The translations under genes and the position numbers were made by a program. Of a DNA stretch of 5,403 nucleotides, positions 1-5,403 are shown piece by piece. The notes beneath the pieces are model-generated. The model did not search any database. It was not told the origin of the DNA and was given only the letters and a program-made list of their open reading frames with translations. Origin of the DNA: Sphingomonadales bacterium (lineage in GTDB: Bacteria > Pseudomonadota > Alphaproteobacteria > Sphingomonadales > Sphingomonadaceae); the NCBI GenBank assembly GCA_024636595.1, contig JAGXGT010000095.1, positions 1 through 5,403 of the forward strand. The letters are read 5' to 3'. How positions within the stretch are numbered: the stretch's first letter is position 1; each line of letters opens with the position of its first letter.

Positions 1-510
1 CATGTCGCGAAACTCTGGCTGACCGAGCAGAAATATCTGCAACAATGCCTGTCCGCCAAGCTGGAAATTTGACAACATCCGCAATTCTTCGAGGGCGCCG
101 GCCGGAAGATTTTGCGATTCATCCACGATCAGCAAACAGCGGCGTCCAGCACGCGCTTCGGCATGGAGAAACTCTTCAATCGCGCTGAGCAATTGAGCCT
201 TGTCCATATGATCCGTGTCGATATCGAAATGATTGGCAGCAACACGCACGATATCCTCGCTGTCGAGCTTGGTCGTGACGATATTAGCAGCGGTCAGACG
301 CGCCTTGTCGATCGTCGCCATAAGATGGCTAACCAGAGTGGTTTTACCGGCACCGACGTCGCCAGTAATGACGATAAAACCTTCGCCCTGCGCCAGGCCA
401 TAGCCGAGATAGGACAGCGCCTTGCGGTGCGTCAGGCTCTCGAAATAGAAATGCGGATCCGGGGTCAGCTGAAACGGCCGACCATTCAATCCATAAAATG
501 TATCATACAT
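1..510 (-). CDS. XrtA-locus AAA ATPase (ExeA/GspA-like), 3' end beyond window
   Basis: The reading frame starts at ATG 510 and runs open to base 1, giving 170 codons; the C-terminal part lies outside the window. It begins MYDTFYGLNGRPFQLTPDPH, the typical opening of the ExeA/GspA-type ATPases found in exosortase/PEP-CTERM loci (TIGR03015-like; recalled, not searched). The Walker A motif GDVGAGKTT is at about residues 50-58 (Lys56). The Walker B motif LLIVDE is at 126-131 and is followed by SQNL. A sensor-like segment LLGQPEFRD is at 161-169. No signal peptide or membrane segment is visible, so it is probably cytoplasmic. A GGAG Shine-Dalgarno at 522-519, 8 bases upstream, supports the start. 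It follows the barrel gene by 35 bases and is probably co-transcribed. Family members are thought to act in secretion or polysaccharide export, but the substrate is unknown. The family call is firm and the role is inferred. The cut at base 1 is the window edge, not a gene truncation. Confidence 0.93.
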   Translation of the reverse strand, partial: MYDTFYGLNGRPFQLTPDPHFYFESLTHRKALSYLGYGLAQGEGFIVITGDVGAGKTTLVSHLMATIDKARLTAANIVTTKLDSEDIVRVAANHFDIDTDHMDKAQLLSAIEEFLHAEARAGRRCLLIVDESQNLPAGALEELRMLSNFQLGGQALLQIFLLGQPEFRDM

Positions 511-524
511 ACTCGTATCTCCGA

Positions 525-540
525 TCATCAGCGATGATGA
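525..540 (-). other. Small intergenic hairpin between the barrel and ATPase genes
   Basis: On the transcribed strand a perfect 6-base inverted repeat, TCATCA and TGATGA, flanks the 4-base loop TCGC. It fills much of the 35-base gap after the barrel stop codon and ends two bases before the GGAG ribosome-binding site of the ATPase gene. The stem is short and not GC-rich, and no U-tract follows, so it does not look like an intrinsic terminator. It could affect mRNA stability or translation initiation, or it could be chance. Confidence 0.3.
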
Positions 541-545
541 CGTTC

Positions 546-2168
546 TTAAAAATCATATCGAAGCCCCAGCAGAGCAGACGCCGTGAGGTCGCTCTCGAAT
601 CCCTCTTGCTTGGAGCTGTCCAGACCGACGGCCGCAGTGCCCTGTAGACCCGGGAAAATCTGACGGTAATAGGCAGCATTGGCACCGAGCCCCAAGACAT
701 TGGGGGCATTCGCAAAACCGCTGTCCAACAGATTGGCGTAAACGTTCGCGTCGAAACTGGAATAGGTATCAAGTTCGCGGCCAACTGACAGACTGGCGTA
801 ATAATTCTGGTCCACTAGACCATCCACCGCGGACACAGCGCCCAATTGCGAGGCAAAGTAACTGCGCCGCGCATATCCCACTCCAAGGCCGGTATTCCAG
901 CCGCCGGTATTGTAGGTGAGCTGCCCGTTGACGCCCCGCGCACGGAACGAAGATGAAGCCGCAGATTGCAGCACATCGTTGAAACAAAGACTGCTCGTTT
1001 CACCGAAGGCACAGCCATTCAGCTCACCACTCAACGGGTTGCGTGTACTGGAAAAACTGGTTCCCAGATTCGCCAGATTATCATTGAGCAAATTGCCGAA
1101 ACCGGAAACGGTATCGTAAACCGAGATGTTCAATGCAGTGTTCTGATTGGGCTGATAGCCAAAGCTGCCGTAATAGGTTTCGCTACCGTAGCGCTGTCCC
1201 ACTCGGGCTTCGAGCGAAGTCCGGCGACTTGGCCGCCACAGAACTCCGACATCCCAGAACACACCGTCCTGGTCATATGATAGCAATCGGGGCGATGTTT
1301 CATCAGTTACCAACCGACCATCATTGCCGATGATTGGAACTCCATTCGTATCACGCACCGCGTCGCGCTCCGAAATTTCGATGTCTTCGTAGCCGACACC
1401 GCCAACCAGTGCCAGATTTTCCGAAACCGGCACGGTTACATCTGCGCGTACATTTTTGGCTTCAAACCGCTGATCAAGCTGGCCACCATCTTCCCGCTCC
1501 CAGCCCGCACCGACGGCCCAGCCAAAGGGAAGATCGCCCGGCTGCATGCCGACGCTTGCATTGGCCGAATGGCTGACGCTGTCGTCAAAAACATCAATCG
1601 GCACCTGACCCGGCGGCAAGGCCCCGGTCGCTTCGTTCTCGACCTTGGTATAACCCACCCGGTAATTGGCATTTACATCCAGTGCTCCGACCTGGGTCGA
1701 CAGGCTTGGGCCGGCATAAACCGAATAAACCTGCGTTACATTATCTATGTTCCCGACCGTATTGGACGGCGCCTCTCCCCGCAAATCGACACGACTACGC
1801 GTTGCAATACCGCCAGCTTCCAATGACAAGACATTGGGCACGAGCTGTACCCGGCCGCGGGCCAGACCGCTGATGATATCATCGTCGCCCAAATTGTCCT
1901 GATAGAAGAATCGGCGCTCGTAGCGCAGATTTAGCTGGGCTTCCGCACCCCGCGTCTGGAGCGAAGTATCGATACCGGCGGCAACCGATGTATAAGTGAG
2001 CACATCGCTGCCGTCTTTCAAATCGGCGACCAACACCTGCTGAATCTCGATATACGGCGAAACGTCGGCTTTGCGTTCGCGCGCCTCAACTGCAGGCACC
2101 GCCAATGCAAGCAGCGGCAGCATCGCCGCACCATATTTCAGGACGTTTCTAGTCATCTGCGAGGTCAT
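546..2168 (-). CDS. Outer-membrane beta-barrel protein of the XrtA/PEP-CTERM exopolysaccharide locus (TIGR03016-like)
   Basis: This 540-residue protein has a Sec signal peptide at residues 1-29: basic n-region, hydrophobic stretch AAMLPLLALAVPA, and a likely cleavage after VEA29. The mature part has many alternating polar/hydrophobic segments rich in Gly, Tyr and Asn, as in outer-membrane beta strands. It ends in ALLGLRYDF with a C-terminal Phe, a classic BAM recognition signal. Its size, N-terminal pattern and position between the kinase and ATPase genes fit the PEP-CTERM-associated outer-membrane protein family TIGR03016 (recalled, not searched). The start ATG at 2168 is chosen because GGAGAG at 2180-2175 lies 6 bases upstream; the in-frame Met5 has no such site. 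The gap to the kinase stop is 3 bases, so translation is probably coupled. The only two cysteines, Cys386 and Cys395, sit close together in a loop-like stretch. A role as outer-membrane pore for the polymer is inferred. Barrel identity is confident; function is not. Confidence 0.85.
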   Translation of the reverse strand: MTSQMTRNVLKYGAAMLPLLALAVPAVEARERKADVSPYIEIQQVLVADLKDGSDVLTYTSVAAGIDTSLQTRGAEAQLNLRYERRFFYQDNLGDDDIISGLARGRVQLVPNVLSLEAGGIATRSRVDLRGEAPSNTVGNIDNVTQVYSVYAGPSLSTQVGALDVNANYRVGYTKVENEATGALPPGQVPIDVFDDSVSHSANASVGMQPGDLPFGWAVGAGWEREDGGQLDQRFEAKNVRADVTVPVSENLALVGGVGYEDIEISERDAVRDTNGVPIIGNDGRLVTDETSPRLLSYDQDGVFWDVGVLWRPSRRTSLEARVGQRYGSETYYGSFGYQPNQNTALNISVYDTVSGFGNLLNDNLANLGTSFSSTRNPLSGELNGCAFGETSSLCFNDVLQSAASSSFRARGVNGQLTYNTGGWNTGLGVGYARRSYFASQLGAVSAVDGLVDQNYYASLSVGRELDTYSSFDANVYANLLDSGFANAPNVLGLGANAAYYRQIFPGLQGTAAVGLDSSKQEGFESDLTASALLGLRYDF

Positions 2169-2171
2169 GGG

Positions 2172-3089
2172 TTACTCTCCATATCCATAATAGGATCCAA
2201 AGCGGCGTCCGGTTGGCGAGAATTTCGTGCCATTCAGAAGCAATTGGATATGTTCACATCCGCCCATCAGGCTCAGCGCATCGCGCAGGGCGGTTTCGGT
2301 TGTTTCATCCGCTTTCACCACCATCACGACCTGGCCGACATGGGTTGCCAGCACCGATGCCGGCGACGCCGACAAGGCTGGTGGCGAATCAAAAATCACA
2401 ATGCGATGGGGATTATTTTGCGTCAGACGGTTGAGCACCTGCTCGGTCCGCGCAGACGCCAGATATTCGGTGTCGGCATTGGTCTGATCGCCGGCTGGCA
2501 GAATTGCCAAACCGGTAATGTCGGTATGGATGATACAATTTTCGACCGGCAATTCCGGATCGGCCAGCGCGTCCATAAGGCCCTTGCTGCCTTCCAGACC
2601 AAGACTGGACAGAATGCTGGGCTTGGCAAAATCGGCATCGACTAGCAGCACCTCATTATCCTTCTCTGCGGCGATCGAAAGAGCGAGGTTCAGAGCGCAG
2701 AATGTCTTGCCTTCATCGGGATGCGCCGAACAGATCAATATCCGTTCGCCATGCCGCACCGGCGCGGTCTTCTGGCTGCCTTTCGCGGCGAGCAGCAACT
2801 GACGTTTGATGATCCGGAATTCTTCCGAAATACCCGTGACCGGTCCGTCGGGAACGATGAAACCGGCTTCTCGCAATTTGTCACGGTCAACAATAACCTG
2901 CGGCCCATCATAAGCTTCGATTGGCCTTGGCGTTACCGGCGTGACTTGCCGGGCCGGAGCCTCAGGCGGCGAACGATCCGAAGCGCCACGATTCTGTTCA
3001 CCGGTCCGGACCGCCGGGACATAATCATAGATTTCCCCTGCCCTTTCGAGCAATGATGCAGGTTTTCTGGGAGGACTATATTTGTTCAT
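2172..3089 (-). CDS. XrtA-associated tyrosine autokinase (BY-kinase, CpsD/CapB type)
   Basis: This 305-residue cytoplasmic P-loop kinase belongs to the MinD/ParA-related bacterial tyrosine kinases that control capsule and exopolysaccharide polymerisation. Residues 1-85 are a Pro-rich, poorly ordered extension containing an SLLERAGEIYD stretch. The conserved EEFRIIKRQL segment is at 89-98. Walker A is SAHPDEGKT (121-129, Lys128), Walker A' is LLVDADF (148-154), and Walker B is IVIFDSPP (230-237). The C terminus has three tyrosines, Tyr300, Tyr301 and Tyr303, the probable autophosphorylation cluster. There is no transmembrane segment, so it should depend on the adjacent chain-length protein for membrane attachment and activation, as CapA/CapB pairs do. 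The start ATG 3089 has a strong GAGGAAG ribosome-binding site that overlaps the TGA of the upstream gene. The protein could also be classed simply as a CpsD/ParA-like polysaccharide ATPase; kinase activity is inferred from motifs. Confidence 0.9.
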   Translation of the reverse strand: MNKYSPPRKPASLLERAGEIYDYVPAVRTGEQNRGASDRSPPEAPARQVTPVTPRPIEAYDGPQVIVDRDKLREAGFIVPDGPVTGISEEFRIIKRQLLLAAKGSQKTAPVRHGERILICSAHPDEGKTFCALNLALSIAAEKDNEVLLVDADFAKPSILSSLGLEGSKGLMDALADPELPVENCIIHTDITGLAILPAGDQTNADTEYLASARTEQVLNRLTQNNPHRIVIFDSPPALSASPASVLATHVGQVVMVVKADETTETALRDALSLMGGCEHIQLLLNGTKFSPTGRRFGSYYGYGE

Positions 3090-3094
3090 ATCAG

Positions 3095-3102
3095 CTTCCT
3101 CA
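3095..3102 (-). promoter_or_regulatory. Ribosome-binding site of the kinase gene fused to the upstream stop codon
   Basis: On the transcribed strand TGAGGAAG contains both the TGA stop of the chain-length gene (3102-3100) and the GAGGAAG Shine-Dalgarno for the kinase ATG at 3089. Five bases separate the AAG end of the motif from the ATG. A ribosome terminating here sits on the next initiation site, which favours coupled, near-stoichiometric translation of the two partner proteins. Confidence 0.7.
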
Positions 3103-4632
3103 GGCGACCATGCCGCGCTGGATAAATTCGACGATCATCAACATTCCAAACACGCCGAACAGAGCGCCACTGGTGCCGTAAAAGATGCGCAGCTTCTTCT
3201 GCTGTATTGCGCGCTGGGCGTTGGTCAGGATCTGGGAAACAGAGCCGATCACCGGCAGACCGCTGGCTTTTTCGAGCTTGTCTGCGGTCGGATATGTCGT
3301 TTGCAAATGGCCCAACGCAAAGGCCCCGCCAACACCGCCGCCAATTCCGGCAATCAACACCATCGCCAGCAATAGCGGGCGGTTCGGTGCGGCGGGAGAT
3401 CGCGGACTGGACGGCGGATCGATCACCCGAAACTTGACGGAGTCGGTTTCCGATTCCACCTGACCGCGCAATTTGATTTGCTCCCGGTCGGTGAGCAGCT
3501 TGTCATATTGGCTCTTGAGCACTTCATGGTCGCGATTGATCCGCGACATTTCTGCAGCGACGCCCGGCTCCAAGGTTTGCTTGGACGCCAGTTGCGCCAT
3601 GTCCGCCTGCAGAGCATTTTTCCGTGCCTGCAACGCGGCCAAGCTTGCCTGACGTTCGGCACGCATGCTTTGCAGTGAACTATAGGCAGGATTTGGCGTC
3701 TGGTATCCACCGCCACCAGCTGGTTCTTTTGACGCCTGTACCCGCAGCGCCGCAATTTCGTTTTTCATGGAAATGACATCGGGATGGCTATCGGTCCAGC
3801 CCCTTGCCCGCGCCGCGGCCAGTGTGGCCTGGGCCTGAGCGAGCTGGCTGCGGGCTCCGCCGCCACCGACGCCAGGTGTCGCTAAAGTCGAAGGTGTACC
3901 GGATAGCTGTCCATTTAAGGCGGCGAGCGATGCCGAAGCCTGACTAATCTGTGAATCAATCTGCCCCAGTTCGGCCCGCGCTGCCTCCATCCGCTGACTG
4001 ATCGATCCAATTCCTGGCAGCAAGCCCAGATTTTCTGTTTCAAACTGGACCCGCTTTTGCTCGAGTTCCTGCAGCTCTTTTTCCCGTTGGGCGAGTTGGG
4101 CGTCGAGAAACTTTATCGTCTGGCTGGTTTCATCGCGGTCACCGGACAGGTTCGCCTCAACAAATATGTCGATCATTTTCTGGACGATATCGCGGGCCAG
4201 TACGGCATTCTCGGCATCGGACAGATTACTGGCCGATGTTTTTGCCGTGATCTCGAAAAGATTGTCCTTTTCCGATTTTATTTCGATGCTCTTGCGCAGC
4301 ATTTCGACCTTGCCAGAAAGTTCGCGGTCGGTGGCAACCGACTCGTTCAGCGCGGTTCCTCGAACGATTTTTTCCAGGTTGATCGTCGAAGCCAGCGTTT
4401 CCTGAACGCGCTCCATATTCTTCTTCCGCTCGCGCGCATCTACACCCACCTTGTCGGACAAGATCGACTGCATCTCTACCGAAATACGGGCTGTCGATTC
4501 ATAGCTGTTCGGGATCAGCGCAACGACAAGCCAACCCAGCAGGCAAAGCCCCCAGGCAACACCCAGCGCGAGCCAGCGCCGATTCCAGACGCTGTGCACC
4601 GCTATTTTGAATTCATCGTAGAGACCGTTCAT
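3100..4632 (-). CDS. XrtA-type polysaccharide chain-length determinant (Wzz/GNVR family)
   Basis: With ATG 4632 as start this is a 510-residue inner-membrane polysaccharide co-polymerase. It opens MNGLYDEFKIAVHSVWNRRW, followed by TM1 at about 21-41. A Wzz domain follows (NSYESTARISVEM at about 42-54). Long Glu/Gln/Ala-rich coiled coils lie at about 172-245 and 316-390, separated by two Gly-rich linkers (253-260, 304-309) and an HPDV motif (283-286). The usual DPPSSPRSPAAPNRPLLL stretch (405-422) precedes TM2 (about 420-440). A third hydrophobic segment lies near 483-502. It lacks a fused kinase domain, which is supplied by the next gene 10 bases downstream. It should set polymer length and anchor and activate the kinase. 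An in-frame TTG at 4644 is rejected because the AGGA at 4649-4646 is only one base away from it; that AGGA lies 13 bases from ATG 4632, a long but workable spacing. Family conservation of the MNGLYDE opening (recalled) also favours the ATG. Confidence 0.92.
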   Translation of the reverse strand: MNGLYDEFKIAVHSVWNRRWLALGVAWGLCLLGWLVVALIPNSYESTARISVEMQSILSDKVGVDARERKKNMERVQETLASTINLEKIVRGTALNESVATDRELSGKVEMLRKSIEIKSEKDNLFEITAKTSASNLSDAENAVLARDIVQKMIDIFVEANLSGDRDETSQTIKFLDAQLAQREKELQELEQKRVQFETENLGLLPGIGSISQRMEAARAELGQIDSQISQASASLAALNGQLSGTPSTLATPGVGGGGARSQLAQAQATLAAARARGWTDSHPDVISMKNEIAALRVQASKEPAGGGGYQTPNPAYSSLQSMRAERQASLAALQARKNALQADMAQLASKQTLEPGVAAEMSRINRDHEVLKSQYDKLLTDREQIKLRGQVESETDSVKFRVIDPPSSPRSPAAPNRPLLLAMVLIAGIGGGVGGAFALGHLQTTYPTADKLEKASGLPVIGSVSQILTNAQRAIQQKKLRIFYGTSGALFGVFGMLMIVEFIQRGMVA

Positions 4633-4671
4633 ATGTCTATTCAATTCCTGTGAATGATGGCCGACAACCGA

Positions 4672-5328
4672 TTAAAACATGCTTTCCGGAATGATAATCA
4701 CGTCACCGGGGCGCAGCATGACATTGGCGCGAGTTTCGCCCTTCTTCATCAAATCGTCGATGCGCAGGGCAAATTCCTTTTGCTTGCCGGTGCCGCGATC
4801 AAACCGGATCAGCCGGGCACGGTTACCGGAAGCAAATTCAGACATGCCGCCAACCGCGATCATCGCATCGAGCAGGGTCATGTTGGCACGATAGGGAATT
4901 GATGCCGGCTTCTCGGTCGCGCCCACGATGCGAATTTGCTGCGAGAAGGTGCCGGAAAAATTGTTGACGATGACCGAAACCAGCGGCTCGTTGATATATT
5001 GAGACAATTGGAGCGTCAGATCTTGGGCCAGCATCGAAGGTGTTTTGCCCACTGCGGGCATGTCTGTAATCAGGGGGGTGGTGATGCGACCATCGGGCCG
5101 AACCTGAACCTTCGCGCCCAGTTCCGGATTGCGCCAGACGAAAATGGTAAGCTCGTCCAGCGGACCGATGACATATTCTTCGCCGGGCCCTTCCTGCATG
5201 GAGACAAAAGACGCCGATGGCAGCTGCGGGCCGCTGGAATTGCCAGCGCAGCCGGCAACCGCGAGTGACGCCATGCCCGCACCTACCATCAACTTGGCCA
5301 AGCGATTGTTTTTCATAGCAGAACGCAT
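4672..5328 (-). CDS. XrtA-type exopolysaccharide export lipoprotein (short OPX protein, Wza-related)
   Basis: This 218-residue lipoprotein has a signal peptide with lipobox VAGC, giving lipidated Cys27. The next residue is Ala rather than Asp, which favours outer-membrane sorting. The Poly_export domain spans about 51-124 (EYVIGPLDELTIFVW, then VRPDGRITTPL). One SLBB-like domain follows at about 131-185 (QIRIVGATEKPASIPYR, then LLDAMIAVGGMSEF). The C-terminal signature RPGDVIIIPESMF is typical of XrtA-locus export proteins. It is far shorter than Wza (about 380 residues) and lacks Wza's extra domain and C-terminal amphipathic helix that crosses the outer membrane. The start at ATG 5328 is chosen because GAGG at 5339-5336 lies 7 bases upstream and the signal peptide then has normal length. 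An upstream in-frame GTG at 5391 would add 21 residues and spoil it. This is the first gene of the visible operon and probably forms the periplasmic conduit. Confidence 0.93.
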   Translation of the reverse strand: MRSAMKNNRLAKLMVGAGMASLAVAGCAGNSSGPQLPSASFVSMQEGPGEEYVIGPLDELTIFVWRNPELGAKVQVRPDGRITTPLITDMPAVGKTPSMLAQDLTLQLSQYINEPLVSVIVNNFSGTFSQQIRIVGATEKPASIPYRANMTLLDAMIAVGGMSEFASGNRARLIRFDRGTGKQKEFALRIDDLMKKGETRANVMLRPGDVIIIPESMF

Positions 5329-5403
5329 TTTTTCACCTCGTATAAACCCTCCGGCGAATGGGCGTTTCCCAACGGAAAACAGCCAATCCACACAGTTTCA
5401 CAA
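5329..5403 (-). promoter_or_regulatory. 5' leader of the operon with ribosome-binding site; promoter not identified
   Basis: The 75 bases upstream of the export gene contain the GAGGTG Shine-Dalgarno at 5339-5334. They also hold a small inverted repeat, TTTCC and GGAAA around a 4-base loop (5365-5378). No convincing -35/-10 pair with proper spacing and no sigma-54 (TGGC-N-TTGC) element was found here. The promoter may lie beyond the window edge, or transcription may come from an upstream gene. Only the ribosome-binding site is well supported. Confidence 0.4.

Noticed and set aside
112..537. 141-codon open frame on the plus strand
   Set aside because: It is antisense to the ATPase, whose Walker motifs read clearly on the minus strand; the plus-strand translation resembles no known family.
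525..540. Intrinsic terminator between the barrel and ATPase genes
   Set aside because: The stem is only 6 bases, not GC-rich, and is followed by a ribosome-binding site rather than a U-tract.
503..784. 93-codon minus-strand frame bridging the barrel and ATPase genes
   Set aside because: It is out of frame with both genes and overlaps the clear barrel C terminus and the ATPase ribosome-binding site; no protein signature.
546..2168. Annotation as preprotein translocase subunit YajC
   Set aside because: I recall similar sphingomonad proteins sometimes carrying this label, but YajC is a small single-helix inner-membrane protein, while this is a 540-residue secreted barrel.
2244..2645. 133-codon plus-strand frame with His- and Arg-rich stretches
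   Set aside because: It is opposite the kinase domain; the odd composition comes from reading conserved kinase codons in reverse.
4057..4653. 198-codon open frame on the plus strand
   Set aside because: It lies almost wholly opposite the chain-length gene, begins with TTG, and has no recognisable domain. It is an antisense shadow of a well-supported gene.
5341..5403. Possible sigma-54 or sigma-70 promoter upstream of the export gene
   Set aside because: A TTGGC stretch lacks the matching GC element at the right distance, and the TATAC near 5342 has no -35 partner at 16-18 bases.
1..5403. CRISPR arrays, tRNA or rRNA genes, insertion sequences, riboswitches
   Set aside because: Nearly all of the window is coding; no repeat arrays, transposase reading frames, terminal inverted repeats or RNA-gene patterns were seen.

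Overview
The window is a tightly packed run of five genes, all on the minus strand, so transcription runs from high to low coordinates. In transcription order it encodes a small outer-membrane polysaccharide export (OPX) lipoprotein (5328-4672), an inner-membrane Wzz-type chain-length determinant with coiled coils (4632-3100), a cytoplasmic BY-type tyrosine autokinase (3089-2172), a 540-residue secreted outer-membrane beta-barrel protein (2168-546), and the first 170 codons of an ExeA/GspA-like AAA ATPase (510 to the window edge). Intergenic gaps are 39, 10, 3 and 35 bases, which strongly suggests one operon.

This gene set and order match the exopolysaccharide module linked to exosortase A (XrtA/EpsH, the PEP-CTERM system) of Gram-negative bacteria. 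The family models that fit from memory are the XrtA-type export protein, XrtA-type chain-length determinant, TIGR03018-like tyrosine autokinase, TIGR03016-like outer-membrane protein and TIGR03015-like ATPase. The exosortase, the PEP-CTERM substrates and the glycosyltransferases are not in the window, so the XrtA link is inferred from family resemblance and synteny. Protein style, moderate GC content and the gene order suggest an alphaproteobacterium, most likely of the Sphingomonadales (for example a Sphingorhabdus or Sphingopyxis relative). No rRNA or other marker is present to prove this.

The likely division of labour is as follows. The chain-length protein and the separate tyrosine kinase regulate polymerisation at the inner membrane, the OPX lipoprotein forms a periplasmic conduit, and the barrel may supply the outer-membrane pore that the short OPX protein lacks. 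The ATPase probably energises or regulates assembly or export. Its exact role in this family is not established.

Two start sites are better placed inside their longest open frames: the export protein at ATG 5328 rather than GTG 5391, and the chain-length protein at ATG 4632 rather than TTG 4644. No RNA genes, mobile elements, CRISPR arrays or convincing terminators were seen. The only non-coding stretches are the short gaps and the 75-base leader at 5329-5403. The locus type is known. The most testable idea is that the barrel and the short OPX protein form a two-part export portal.
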